A stretch of 51,650 nucleotides of DNA from Azonexaceae bacterium (GCA_013335535.1 JAAXVL010000020.1:1-51650), one strand, 5' to 3'; shown: positions 40,787 through 50,087, counted from the stretch's first letter. Notes: a model not told the origin generated them from the letters alone. Numbers and translations are program-made.

Positions 40787-42553
40787 CTACCTGTTCGTAA
40801 AAGGTTGAGTGCGCAGGATTTCCGCTATGCCGGCCGCCGAGGTCGGGCGGCTGAAATAGTAGCCCTGCGCCATATCGCAGCCCATTTTACGCAATTGCGC
40901 CAACTGTTCACCAGTTTCGACGCCTTCGGCCAGCACGGTCATGCGCAGGCTGCGCCCCATGCTGACGATGGTCGAGGCAATCGCCCAGTCATCGGGATCA
41001 GTTTCCAGATCATTGACGAAGGAACGGTCAATCTTGAGCTTGCCGACCGGGAAGCGCTTCAGATAGGCGAGCGACGAGTAGCCGGTCCCGAAGTCGTCGA
41101 GCGATAGCTCAACGCCCATGCGGTGCAGGGCCGACAAGGTACCCAGATTGATGTCGGCGTCGTGCATCACGGTGCGCTCGGTCAATTCGAGTTCAAGCAG
41201 GCTGGCATCGAGGCCGGACGATGCCAGCGCGCCGGCGACCATTTCGACGAAACCCGGCTGCCGGAACTGTACAGGCGCCACATTGACGGCCACGACCAGC
41301 GACGGCAGCCCCTCGTCGCACCAGACTTTGGCCTGGCGACAAGCTTCGCACAGCACCCAGTCGCCAATCGGGTTGATCAGCCCGGTTTCTTCGGCGACAT
41401 GGATGAAACTGTCCGGCATGATCGTGCCGAGTTCGGGATGCTGCCAGCGGATCAGTGCCTCAACGCCAACGACCATGCCGGTGCGCAGATTGACCAGCGG
41501 CTGGTACTGGAGCACGAATTCATTCTGCGCCAGCGCGCGCCGCAGATTGCTTTCCATGAGCAGACGATCCAGCGTCGCCGTGTTCATTTCGGTGGCGTAG
41601 AACTGGAAGGTGTTGCGGCCGATATCCTTGGCCCGGTACATCGCCGTGTCGGCGTTCTTGAGCAGGGTTTCGAGATCCTGCCCGTCATGCGGATAAATGC
41701 TGATGCCCAGCGACGGCGTCACCGTCAGCTCGTGGCCAGCCACTTCGAACGGCCGGGCGAAGACATCGATCAGGCGACGCGCCACCTCGGCCGCAGCCGC
41801 CGTATGAAATCCCGGCATGGCAAAAATGAACTCGTCGCCACCCAGGCGGGCCAGCGTATCAATGCGCCGCACCACGCTATCGAGGCGGCGCGCCACTTCG
41901 CACAGCAACTCGTCGCCGACGCTGTGGCCGAGCGAGTCGTTGACCCGCTTGAAATGGTCAAGATCGAGAAAGATGACGGCAATTTCAGTCTTGTCGCGTT
42001 CGGCCGCTGCCAGTAACTGGACGAAACGTTCGCGCAGCAGGCGGCGGTTGGGCAAACCGGTCAGCACGTCGTAGTCGGCCAGTTCACGGATACGCTGTTC
42101 CGCCACCTTCTGCGAAGAAATATCGAGCAGGGTGCCAACCGATGCCGGGCGTCCGTCAAACACCGATGGCGAGCCGAAGACCATGGCGGGGAAGGTCGAG
42201 CCATCCTTGCGCACCGCCGTAATTTCGTAATGATGTCCGCTGCTTCCGGCAGCCCTGGCCTGCATCTGATTGATCACGAACGCGTGCAATTCCGGCGCGA
42301 CCACATCGAGCGGGCTCATGTGACCGACCATCTCTTCGGCGCTATAGCCGAACAGCCCGGTCAAATAAGGATTGACGTACTTGAAGTGCTGGTCCTGGAG
42401 GACGAAGATGCCGACCTGAGCAGCCTCCATCATCGTCTGGAACATGGCTTCGCGCTCGGTCAGCGTCGGCGGATTTCCTTCGGGCGCAACGCAACCACAA
42501 CCGTCCCCGGCATTCGCCCCCTCGCCTTTCATCCTGCCGCCCCCTGTGGCCAT
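40787..42553 (-). CDS. PAS-GGDEF-EAL cyclic-di-GMP enzyme
   Basis: The 588-residue protein has an N-terminal PAS domain (about 38-150, AQVGIFVLQDQHFKYVNPYL), a GGDEF domain with intact RLGGDEFIF (about 160-325) and an EAL domain starting VEALIRWQHPELG (about 350-585) with further motifs ELTERTVM and DDFGTGYSSLAYLKRF. Both synthase and phosphodiesterase motifs look intact, so it could act in either direction. No membrane helix is seen. It lies between copZ and copA. ATG 42553 is chosen; ATG 42532 is an alternative. Confidence 0.87.
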   Translation of the reverse strand: MATGGGRMKGEGANAGDGCGCVAPEGNPPTLTEREAMFQTMMEAAQVGIFVLQDQHFKYVNPYLTGLFGYSAEEMVGHMSPLDVVAPELHAFVINQMQARAAGSSGHHYEITAVRKDGSTFPAMVFGSPSVFDGRPASVGTLLDISSQKVAEQRIRELADYDVLTGLPNRRLLRERFVQLLAAAERDKTEIAVIFLDLDHFKRVNDSLGHSVGDELLCEVARRLDSVVRRIDTLARLGGDEFIFAMPGFHTAAAAEVARRLIDVFARPFEVAGHELTVTPSLGISIYPHDGQDLETLLKNADTAMYRAKDIGRNTFQFYATEMNTATLDRLLMESNLRRALAQNEFVLQYQPLVNLRTGMVVGVEALIRWQHPELGTIMPDSFIHVAEETGLINPIGDWVLCEACRQAKVWCDEGLPSLVVAVNVAPVQFRQPGFVEMVAGALASSGLDASLLELELTERTVMHDADINLGTLSALHRMGVELSLDDFGTGYSSLAYLKRFPVGKLKIDRSFVNDLETDPDDWAIASTIVSMGRSLRMTVLAEGVETGEQLAQLRKMGCDMAQGYYFSRPTSAAGIAEILRTQPFTNR

Positions 42554-42574
42554 CAAAACCCCTTGTTTTTGCTT

Positions 42575-44743
42575 CTAGCGCCCCGGCCGCCAGCGCTTCA
42601 AAAGCAACGAGTTGGAGACAACCGACACCGAACTCATCGCCATGGCAGCCCCCGCCACCACCGGATTGAGCCAACCCAGTGCAGCGAGCGGGATTCCCAT
42701 CACATTGTAGATGAAAGCAAAGAAAAGATTTTGCCGTATTTTCCCCAAGGTGGCCGCCGATAGGGCGATTGCATCGACAACCCCGAGCAGGTCGCTGCGA
42801 ATCAATGTTAAATCCGCCGCCTCCACCGCAGCATCGGAACCGGCGCCGATGGCAAAACTGACGTCGGCGGCAGCGAGCGCCGGCGCATCGTTGATGCCAT
42901 CCCCGACCATGGCCACCAGACCGCCGCTGGACTTCAATTCGTTGATGGCCGCCGCCTTGTCACCGGGCAGGATACCGGCCCGGAATTCGGCAATGCCCGC
43001 CTCGGCCGCGATGGCTGCGGCCGTTGCCGCGTTGTCGCCGGTCAGCATGACGACCCGGATACCGCGCTCGCGCAGCCGCTCGACAGCCGCCCGCGAGGTC
43101 GGCCGCAAGGCATCTGCCACAGCAAACAAAGCCAGCGGCACCTTGCCCTCGCCTTCGGCCAGGACGACCACTGTCTTACCGGCGCGCTGCAAATCGGCCA
43201 CCGTCGAATCGGCCGCCAAGCCTAGCCAGCTCGGCGAACCGAGGCGCAACATTCGTCCTGCGACATCGCCTTCGACGCCATGCCCCGGCAGGGATTTGAA
43301 ATTTGAGGCTTTTTCCCGGTTGACCGTGGCATCGGCCGAAACAATCGCCCGCGCCAGCGGATGCTCGGAATTCTGCTCGAGCACCGCCGCCAGGCCGAGC
43401 GCCTCGTCGCGCGACAGGCCGTAGGGGACGACATCGGTGACTTGCGGCATGCCACAGGTCAGCGTTCCGGTTTTATCCAGCGCCAGCACGGTGATTTTCT
43501 CGGCCCGCTCAAGCGCTTCGGCGTTCTTGACCAGAATGCCGGCCCGCGCACCCTGCCCGGTGCCGACCATGATCGCCGTCGGCGTCGCCAGCCCGAGCGC
43601 GCACGGGCAGGCGATAACGAGCACGGCGACGGCATTGACCAGCGCCTCGGCAAAATCGCCGACATACCACCACCAGCCGGCAAAGGTGAGGAGCGCAATG
43701 GCGCACACCGTCGGTACGAAAATCGCCGAAATCCGGTCGGCCAGCCGCTGCACCGGCGCTTTCGAGCCCTGCGCCTCACCGACCATGCGGATGATGCCGG
43801 CGAGCAGCGTGTGCTCGCCAACGCCGGTCGCCCGGCAGCGCATCGCGCCCTGACCATTGGCCGTCGCGGCAAAAACCTTGTCGCCGGCCCGCTTGGCCAC
43901 CGGCATGCTCTCGCCAGTCAACATTGCTTCGTTGACGCTCGATTCGCCGTCGATCAGCTCGCCGTCCACCGGCACGCTTTCGCCCGGCCGCACGAGAAAA
44001 ACATCGCCCGGCATCAAGGCTTCGACCGGCATGTCGATCCATTGACCATCGCGTTCGACCCGCGCCGTCTTTGGCTGCAGGCGAATCAGCGACTCGATGG
44101 CCTCCGAGGTCCGCGCCTTGGCCCGCGCCTCAAGCAACTTGCCGAGCAGGACGAGCGTGATGACCGCCGCACCGCCCTCGAAATAAACATGCTGGGCCAG
44201 CCCGAACAGCGTCACCACGGTCGAAAAGCCCCAGGCCATGCTCGTCCCGAGCGCGACCAGCACATCCATGTTGGCGCCGCCACCACGCAGGGATTTGAAA
44301 GCGCCATCGTAAAAACGCCAGCCGATCCAGAACTGCACCGGTGTTGCCAGCGCCAGCTGGAACCAGCGCGGCAGCTCGTTCATATGGCCGTGCTCGCCGA
44401 ACATGAACAGCATCTGGCCGACCAGCGGCAGGGTCAGCGCCACCGATATCCAGAAACGGCGAATTTCGCTGCGATAGACGAGCAGTTTTGCCGCTTTTTC
44501 ACGCTCGCGCGTTTGCGCATCGACCACCGCCGCCGTAAAACCGGCCTTGGCAACGGCAGCCACCACCGCGGCTTCATCGGCACTCGCCGATAGACGAACA
44601 CGCGCCCGTTCGGCCGCCAGATTGACATTGGCCTGCATGCCGGCCTGACGATTGAGCACCTTCTCGAGACGCGCCGAACAGGCGGCGCAGGTCATACCGC
44701 CAATGGCGAACTCGACGACCCGCCCCGTTTCGGATTCAGTCAC
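42575..44743 (-). CDS. copA: Copper-transporting P1B-type ATPase
   Basis: The 722-residue pump has an N-terminal HMA domain (IGGMTCAAC, about residue 17), eight membrane helices, the CPC motif [11 protein letters not shown] in helix 6, the phosphorylation site DKTGTLT, the nucleotide-domain SEHPLARA and GHGVEG motifs and GDGINDAP. It exports Cu(I) or supplies it to periplasmic enzymes. GTG 44743 is chosen as start: it overlaps the uspA stop and leads into the HMA domain. Residues [13 protein letters not shown] in the nucleotide domain come from copy M of the dispersed element and fit the family alignment without extra length. Confidence 0.92.
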   Translation of the reverse strand: MTESETGRVVEFAIGGMTCAACSARLEKVLNRQAGMQANVNLAAERARVRLSASADEAAVVAAVAKAGFTAAVVDAQTREREKAAKLLVYRSEIRRFWISVALTLPLVGQMLFMFGEHGHMNELPRWFQLALATPVQFWIGWRFYDGAFKSLRGGGANMDVLVALGTSMAWGFSTVVTLFGLAQHVYFEGGAAVITLVLLGKLLEARAKARTSEAIESLIRLQPKTARVERDGQWIDMPVEALMPGDVFLVRPGESVPVDGELIDGESSVNEAMLTGESMPVAKRAGDKVFAATANGQGAMRCRATGVGEHTLLAGIIRMVGEAQGSKAPVQRLADRISAIFVPTVCAIALLTFAGWWWYVGDFAEALVNAVAVLVIACPCALGLATPTAIMVGTGQGARAGILVKNAEALERAEKITVLALDKTGTLTCGMPQVTDVVPYGLSRDEALGLAAVLEQNSEHPLARAIVSADATVNREKASNFKSLPGHGVEGDVAGRMLRLGSPSWLGLAADSTVADLQRAGKTVVVLAEGEGKVPLALFAVADALRPTSRAAVERLRERGIRVVMLTGDNAATAAAIAAEAGIAEFRAGILPGDKAAAINELKSSGGLVAMVGDGINDAPALAAADVSFAIGAGSDAAVEAADLTLIRSDLLGVVDAIALSAATLGKIRQNLFFAFIYNVMGIPLAALGWLNPVVAGAAMAMSSVSVVSNSLLLKRWRPGR
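43293..43329 (+). repeat. Dispersed uptake-like element, copy M (inside copA)
   Basis: GATTTGAAATTTGAGGC, TTTTTC and core CCGGTTGACCGTGG at 43316-43329. Read on the reverse strand as A-T-V-N-R-E-K. Confidence 0.9.
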
Positions 44744-45165
44744 TTGACCAGCAGAACGGGACAAGGCGCCAGATGCAGCGTCCGGCTGGCCACCGACCCC
44801 ATGACCAGCCCGGCTATGCCCCCTCTGCCGTGCGCCCCCATGACAATCAGATCGCAAGCCAGTTCACCAGCCACCCGGGCGATCACCTCGGCCGGCTGGC
44901 CAACATGTATGTGCGTTGTGTGAAAGCGCCCGGCAGCATCCAGTTTTTTCTGGGCAGAGGCCAAGTGCTCCTGCCCCTCTTCGAGATAATAGGTATGCAG
45001 CGTTTCCTTCCCGACATGGGCCTGCACGCGGCCAATCGGGATCGGGGCATGGACGTGCAGCAGATGGATTTCCGGCACGTCGCGAAACCAGCTGACGTGC
45101 GTGATCAGATGATCAACCGCACGCAAGGAACATTCGGAACCATCAACCGGCAACAGGATTTTCAT
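44740..45165 (-). CDS. Universal stress protein, UspA family
   Basis: The 141-residue protein has the UspA fold and its ATP-binding pattern: [20 protein letters not shown] at the start, [21 protein letters not shown], then the terminal [11 protein letters not shown]. The GxxGxxxG/S motif suggests an ATP-binding member. It overlaps the copA start by four bases and follows the TauE/SafE gene by 15 bases, so it belongs to the leftward copper/haem block. Its specific role is unknown. Confidence 0.9.
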   Translation of the reverse strand: MKILLPVDGSECSLRAVDHLITHVSWFRDVPEIHLLHVHAPIPIGRVQAHVGKETLHTYYLEEGQEHLASAQKKLDAAGRFHTTHIHVGQPAEVIARVAGELACDLIVMGAHGRGGIAGLVMGSVASRTLHLAPCPVLLVK

Positions 45166-45180
45166 GATGATATTTCCAGG

Positions 45181-45852
45181 CTAATTCAGGCCCGACAAAC
45201 GGAACAGGCCGACAAATCCGTATAAGCCAAAGCCTAGCACCAACAGGCCGGACAGGGTACGTACGACCGGCCGGCGGACGAATTCGTTCAGTCTGGCCAA
45301 CACGATGCCGGCCAGCAACAGATTGGGCAGCGTCCCCAGACCAAAGGCCAGCATCATCAGGCCGCCACGCGTCGCCGAACCGGCGGTCAGCGCACTGGCC
45401 AGCGCGCTATAAACCAGCCCACAAGGCAGCCAGCCCCAGAGCAGACCAAGCGGAAAAGCCTGGCTGACGCTGCGCGCCGGTAGAAAGCGCCGGGTCAGCG
45501 GTTGTAGATGAATCCAGAGTTTTTGCCCGGCGCGTTCGGTGAAAGCCAGCGCCCGCGTAACGCCCAGCAGGTAGAGGCCAAGCGCCACCAACATCAGGTT
45601 GGCAATGAAATAAAGAATCAGCCGGGCCGGAACCTGCCCCTCCAGCCCCATGCTGGCCGCCCCCAGCGCCCCGGCAATGGCACCCGCCGCCGTATAGGAC
45701 AGGATGCGCCCGCCGTTGTAGGCCAGATGCATCGACCAGCGGGCGGTAATGCCCATCGACAGAGCACCGACGATGCCACCGCACATACCGACGCAATGTG
45801 TCCCGCCGAGCAGGCCGACGAGGAAAAGGGCAAGAAAACCAGAATCAGGCAT
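45181..45852 (-). CDS. TauE/SafE-like (UreH-2) inner-membrane protein
   Basis: The 223-residue protein has six membrane helices and conserved cysteines: THCVGMCGG in helix 1 and LPCGLVYSAL in helix 4. This is the pattern of the UreH-2/TauE-SafE type found beside copper ATPases and cytochrome oxidase assembly genes, and it resembles the membrane part of DsbD/CcdA. Metal or reductant transfer across the membrane is a reasonable inference. It is followed by uspA and copA. Confidence 0.8.
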   Translation of the reverse strand: MPDSGFLALFLVGLLGGTHCVGMCGGIVGALSMGITARWSMHLAYNGGRILSYTAAGAIAGALGAASMGLEGQVPARLILYFIANLMLVALGLYLLGVTRALAFTERAGQKLWIHLQPLTRRFLPARSVSQAFPLGLLWGWLPCGLVYSALASALTAGSATRGGLMMLAFGLGTLPNLLLAGIVLARLNEFVRRPVVRTLSGLLVLGFGLYGFVGLFRLSGLN

Positions 45853-45869
45853 CGAACGGGATCAATAAA

Positions 45870-45895
45870 AGCAAAACGGGCAGTTTAACTGCCCG
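45870..45895 (-). terminator. Terminator of hemN
   Basis: Stem CGGGCAGTT/AACTGCCCG around a single T; on the reverse strand it is followed by a short T run. Confidence 0.75.
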
Positions 45896-45915
45896 CCTTG
45901 TTTGCCGCATACCGC

Positions 45916-47319
45916 TTAGATGACCTTGGAGTAGGTCGCGCGCTGGCGCCCGGCACGCAGATAACGGTCGAAGACCATTGAAATGATACGCACCAGCAGA
46001 CGGCCCGGCGGCAGGACGGTGATCCATTCGCGGTCGATCTTGAGCAATCCGGCCCGCTCCATTTCCTTCATGTCTTCCAGCTCGGCTGCAAAATACTCGC
46101 GGAAATTGATCAGGTGGGCGCTTTCAATGCTTTCGATGGATAGCTCGAAATGGCACATCAGGGCCTGAATGATGGAACGGCGCAGGATATCGTCAGCCGT
46201 CAGTTCGATACCGCGAAACACCGGCAAGGTGCCGGTATCCAGGGCGTCGTAATACTCGTCGGCAGTCTTGACGTTCTGGTAGTAGCTCGGCCCAACCTTA
46301 CTGATTGACGAGATGCCGAAGGACAGCATGTCGCAGTCAGCGTAAGTCGAATATCCCTGAAAGTTGCGGTGCAGACGGCCCTGACGCTGGGCAACGGCCA
46401 GTTCGTCATCCGGCTTGGCGAAGTGGTCCATGCCGATGAAAACATAGCCGGCGTCGGTTAGCTTCTTGATGGCCAGCGCCAGAATCTGCAGCTTGGTATC
46501 AGCCGACGGCAGGTCGGCATCGTTGATCCGGCGCTGCGGCTTGAACATGCTCGGCATGTGCGCGTAGTTGTAGATCGAGAGACGATCCGGGTCCATCGCC
46601 AGAACGCGTTCAATGGTCCGGTTGAAACCCATGACAGTCTGGTGCGGCAAACCGTAGATCAGATCGACGGAAACCGACTTGAAACCATTGGCCCGCGCGT
46701 CGCGGATCACGCTGTAGGTTTCTTCCTCGCTCTGCACGCGATTAACGGCGAGCTGCACCTTTTCGTCAAAATCCTGTACGCCGACGCTCATCCGGTTGAA
46801 GCCGAGTTCGCCAAGCAAGGCAACCGTCGCCGTATCGACCTTGCGCGGATCAACTTCGATCGAGTATTCGCCTCCCTCAAGCAGCTTGAAATGCTTGCGC
46901 GTTTCGCCCATCAACTGGCGCATTTCGTCATGCGAAAGGAAGGTAGGCGTACCACCACCCCAATGCAGCTGGATCACCTCGTGCTCACCATCGCGACCTT
47001 CGAGTGCCGCCGCCTGGATGTCCAGCTCTTTTGCCAGATACCGGAGATATTTCGCACTGCGCCCGTGATCCTTGGTGATAATTTTGTTACAGGCGCAGTA
47101 ATAGCAAATGGTGTTACAGAAGGGTATGTGGAAGTATAATGACAACGGTCGGCTTATGCCGCCGATGTTGCGCTTGCCAAGCCAGACTTTCGCTGCCTCT
47201 GAATCGAAGGCCTCGACGAAGCGGTCAGCCGTCGGATAAGACGTGTAACGGGGGCCGTTTACATCAAAACGGCGGATGATCTGGGGATCGAAGACGAGGT
47301 TTTCAGTTGCGAAATTCAT
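45916..47319 (-). CDS. hemN: Oxygen-independent coproporphyrinogen III dehydrogenase HemN
   Basis: This radical-SAM enzyme of anaerobic haem synthesis has the CNTICYYCACNKI cluster motif (CX3CX2C), the N-terminal FDVNGPRYTSYPTADRF signature, LHWGGGTPTFL, and the HemN C-terminal domain. The length of 467 residues is normal. ATG 47319 is chosen over GTG 47331. An FNR box lies between it and the divergent fnr gene. Confidence 0.95.
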   Translation of the reverse strand: MNFATENLVFDPQIIRRFDVNGPRYTSYPTADRFVEAFDSEAAKVWLGKRNIGGISRPLSLYFHIPFCNTICYYCACNKIITKDHGRSAKYLRYLAKELDIQAAALEGRDGEHEVIQLHWGGGTPTFLSHDEMRQLMGETRKHFKLLEGGEYSIEVDPRKVDTATVALLGELGFNRMSVGVQDFDEKVQLAVNRVQSEEETYSVIRDARANGFKSVSVDLIYGLPHQTVMGFNRTIERVLAMDPDRLSIYNYAHMPSMFKPQRRINDADLPSADTKLQILALAIKKLTDAGYVFIGMDHFAKPDDELAVAQRQGRLHRNFQGYSTYADCDMLSFGISSISKVGPSYYQNVKTADEYYDALDTGTLPVFRGIELTADDILRRSIIQALMCHFELSIESIESAHLINFREYFAAELEDMKEMERAGLLKIDREWITVLPPGRLLVRIISMVFDRYLRAGRQRATYSKVI

Positions 47320-47373
47320 TAGGCCAGCCACTAAAAGTAGGTCTGATTATGTTCGGAAGGTTCGATTTTATGG

Positions 47374-47387
47374 TTGACTTGGATCAA
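47374..47387. promoter_or_regulatory. FNR box between hemN and fnr
   Basis: TTGAC-TTGG-ATCAA matches the FNR consensus TTGAT-N4-ATCAA at nine of ten bases. It lies 17 bases before the fnr start and 54 before hemN, so it could serve both. Confidence 0.8.
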
Positions 47388-47404
47388 GCGAACGCAGGTT
47401 GCAA

Positions 47405-48151
47405 ATGGCTCAAACACACCCGCTAAATCAGGAAGTCTCGCTGTCGATCATCAAGACGGCTTGCTCCAATTGTAACCTGCGCGAGCTATGCCTGCCCTAC
47501 GGCCTAAGCCTCGAAGAGTTGGAACGGCTAGATGACTTGGTATCGACCCGCCGCCGTATCAAGCGTGGCGATCATCTTTACCGTGCCGGCGAGGTTTTTG
47601 ACGCTATCTACGCGATTCGCAGCGGCTTCTTCAAGACCGACGTGTTACTCGAAGACGGCCGCGACCAAGTAACCGGCTTCCAGATGGCTGGCGAACTGCT
47701 CGGCCTGGACGGTATCAGCACCGAACACCACACCTGCAACGCCATCGCGCTTGAAGACAGCGAAATCTGCGCCATTCCGTTCTCGCGCCTCGAAGGGCTG
47801 TCGCGTGAAATCCACACGCTGCAGCACCATTTCCATAAGGTCATGAGCCGGGAAATCGTCCGTGACCATGGCGTTATGATGTTGCTCGGCACCATGCGCG
47901 CCGAGGAAAGACTGGCTGCCTTCCTGCTCAATCTGTCGCAGCGCTTCACGGCGCGCGGTTTCTCGCACGCCGAGTTTTACCTGCGCATGACGCGCGAGGA
48001 AATCGGTAGTTACCTGGGCCTGAAACTGGAAACAGTTTCGCGTGCTTTCTCGCGTTTCCAGGAAGAAGGTCACATCGCCGTTCAGCAGAAGCACATCCGC
48101 ATCCTGAATGTTAACGGGCTCAAAGCCCTGATGAACCACCGCGCCTCCTGA
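47405..48151 (+). CDS. fnr: FNR-type oxygen-sensing regulator
   Basis: The 248-residue protein has the [4Fe-4S] ligands of FNR at Cys20, Cys23 and Cys29 (CSNCNLRELC) and a fourth Cys in HTCNAIAL, then the cNMP-type sensor fold, dimer helix and HTH (REEIGSYLGLKLETVSRAFSRF, with the E--SR recognition pattern of FNR). It activates anaerobic genes. It is transcribed divergently from hemN across an FNR box, so it may also control itself. ATG 47405 is chosen. Confidence 0.95.
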   Translation: MAQTHPLNQEVSLSIIKTACSNCNLRELCLPYGLSLEELERLDDLVSTRRRIKRGDHLYRAGEVFDAIYAIRSGFFKTDVLLEDGRDQVTGFQMAGELLGLDGISTEHHTCNAIALEDSEICAIPFSRLEGLSREIHTLQHHFHKVMSREIVRDHGVMMLLGTMRAEERLAAFLLNLSQRFTARGFSHAEFYLRMTREEIGSYLGLKLETVSRAFSRFQEEGHIAVQQKHIRILNVNGLKALMNHRAS

Positions 48152-48160
48152 GCGCGACGT

Positions 48161-48658
48161 CTACCAGCGCAGGCGGGCGAGTTCCGCTGCGCGCTGGACA
48201 ATCCTCTGCAACAACGATTCGGCGCGCTGCCGACCGGCAGTCGAGTTACCGGGTGAGCGATACGCCAGGTGGATTTCCGAAGGCTTTCCCGCCAGCGTAT
48301 AGAGCGCGACGGATAGCGGGCAAAGTGCCAGTTGCGCCGGGGCTTCGCGGACCAGTTCGGCAGCCAGCAGGCTGCTGCAAAACTGGACGATTTCGGCTTC
48401 ACCGTAAGGTATCGTGCCATCGCCAACGGCCGTTCGGGCCAGCATGTCACGAAACGGAAGGACGTTGCCGACCACCAGCCCTTCGCTCTCAATGGCTTCG
48501 ATCAGCCCGTCGTGGGCAGTACGAAAATCGGAATGGCTGACCCTGACGACAACTGTGTCGTCAGCGATGGATGCAGTGGAAATACAGAGCAGTGACAGGA
48601 AAACCAGAAAAAAACGGGACGCCCCGAGGGGCGTCCCAAACAGATGTGTAGAAACCAT
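48161..48658 (-). CDS. Exported DUF302-domain protein
   Basis: The likely product of about 165 residues has a signal-like N-terminus (ASRFFLVFLSLLCISTASIADD) and a DUF302-like domain (VVRVSHSDFRTAHDGLIEAIESEG, then VLPFRDMLAR and EAEIVQFCSSLLA). DUF302 function is unknown. The start is uncertain: ATG 48658 or TTG 48667. Both place the porin terminator hairpin inside the first codons of the gene, and no later start precedes the signal sequence. Expression by read-through from the porin gene is therefore probable. Confidence 0.65.
   Translation of the reverse strand: MVSTHLFGTPLGASRFFLVFLSLLCISTASIADDTVVVRVSHSDFRTAHDGLIEAIESEGLVVGNVLPFRDMLARTAVGDGTIPYGEAEIVQFCSSLLAAELVREAPAQLALCPLSVALYTLAGKPSEIHLAYRSPGNSTAGRQRAESLLQRIVQRAAELARLRW
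48608..48637 (-). terminator. Terminator of the porin gene
   Basis: Stem GGGACGCCC/GGGCGTCCC with a CGAG loop; on the reverse strand it is followed by seven T. It lies within the start of the DUF302 frame. Confidence 0.88.
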
Positions 48659-48689
48659 CTGACGCAAGAGTTCTTTCCTACAGCCTTCC

Positions 48690-49793
48690 TTAGAACGAGT
48701 GCTTGATACCCATCGCCAGGCCATTGACGCCGATGCTATCGCCAATGTTGTTACCGACGGTGTAGCGGCCATTGGTGTCGTTCTTGATATGGGCGTAGTC
48801 GGCGTACAGTTCGGTACGCTTGGACAAGGTGTAGCGCGCGCCGACGCCGATCTTCCAGGCATCGGCATCGCTCAGGGTCTTGTCCTTGACCTGGCCGAAC
48901 ATGCCCATCACGGAGAACTTGCCGAGCGGGACGGTGGCGCCGACGAACCAGTTGCGGCGGTCATACTTCTGAGTGGGAGAGAGACCAAAAGCGGCGCCAA
49001 CTGTATTGCCACCGATGAACGAGTTCACATCGCCCTTGATGACGTCGTAGAGGCCGCTGACCTTGACTACGCCGAAGTCGTAGGAAGCGCCAGCAGTGGC
49101 GACGTACAGGCGGTCGCTGTCGTAGCCAACGGCCCGGGTCGTTTCATAGTCGAGATCGATGCTCAGCGGGCCATTTGCGTAGATCAGGTTGGCCGACAGC
49201 AGGCGGTCGTCGCCAGTGTTGCCACCGCTAGGCTTAGGCGTCAGGTGGGAGCTGTTCAGGCTACCTTCATTACCCTGCGTGTTGGTAGCGGTTGCCAGAA
49301 TCACGGTGAAGCCGCTAAAGCTCGGCGAAATGTAGGCCAGCGCATTGGCCGCGCGGTCGTACTGGGTAGTCATCGACGTCAGGCTGGCGATCGAGTAGTT
49401 GCCGAACGGGCTGTACTTGCCGTAGATGCCGAAACGGATACCGTCCAGGTAGCCGGCAACTGCCGTGCCGAAGCCGCCGGTCAGGCCGACGTACTGATGG
49501 CCAGCGCCAGTGCCGCCGATGGTGGTATTGGTGTCCGGGTTGATGCGATATTGCAGATCGAACAGGGCTTTCAAGCCATTGCCCAGATCCTCGACGCCTT
49601 TGAAGCCGATGTAGCTCTGTGAAGCACCGCTCTGCAGAGCATGCTGCGACGGGCTGTTGACGACGGCGCCGTTATTCCCCTGACGGAACATGTAACCCAT
49701 ATCAACGTTACCGTAGATGGTGACGTTGGTTTGTGCGAATGCGGCACCGGAAGTAACAGCGGCGACTGCCAGCGCGATAAGTTTTTTCTGCAT
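48690..49793 (-). CDS. General porin, Omp32/Porin_4 family
   Basis: The 367-residue precursor has a signal peptide (MQKKLIALAVAAVTSGAAFA, cleavage before QTNVTIYG) and a 16-strand trimeric porin pattern: NVTIYGNVDMGY, SYIGFKGVEDLGNGLKALFD, and a C-terminal phenylalanine in MGIKHSF. The central loop 3 motif is of the betaproteobacterial anion-selective type. ATG 49793 follows GAGGAG and gives a standard signal; ATG 49808 is less likely. Confidence 0.92.
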   Translation of the reverse strand: MQKKLIALAVAAVTSGAAFAQTNVTIYGNVDMGYMFRQGNNGAVVNSPSQHALQSGASQSYIGFKGVEDLGNGLKALFDLQYRINPDTNTTIGGTGAGHQYVGLTGGFGTAVAGYLDGIRFGIYGKYSPFGNYSIASLTSMTTQYDRAANALAYISPSFSGFTVILATATNTQGNEGSLNSSHLTPKPSGGNTGDDRLLSANLIYANGPLSIDLDYETTRAVGYDSDRLYVATAGASYDFGVVKVSGLYDVIKGDVNSFIGGNTVGAAFGLSPTQKYDRRNWFVGATVPLGKFSVMGMFGQVKDKTLSDADAWKIGVGARYTLSKRTELYADYAHIKNDTNGRYTVGNNIGDSIGVNGLAMGIKHSF

Positions 49794-49965
49794 TGAATTG
49801 CTCCTCAATCATCTTTTGTGTGAATGAACCCTGAAGCGTGTGCCGCTTCGTGCGAATCTCCCCTCTCCCAACCCCGAGGGCAGTGTTTCGCGCTAAGTAA
49901 TTGCGAAGCTCGTGCCAGCCCGTCGAAAAGCACCGAAAAATTTGCGCAAAGCCAGTCTCCACTTT

Positions 49966-49996
49966 GATTTCAGGCGTTTTTCCCGGTTGACCGTGG
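49966..49996 (+). repeat. Dispersed uptake-like element, copy N
   Basis: GATTTCAGGCG, TTTTTC and core CCGGTTGACCGTGG at 49983-49996. Confidence 0.92.
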
Positions 49997-50087
49997 CAAT
50001 CGCCGGAACAGCCTGACACGTTCATTTTCTGGACAATTGCTGCTCCGCTGAGCCAAAACGAAACAGTGTTCAGTGTTTCAGCAGATG

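Noticed and set aside
4535..49996. Dispersed repeats as a CRISPR array, REP elements or terminators
   Set aside because: Copies are kilobases apart and in both orientations, lack strong hairpins, and occur in frame inside genes.
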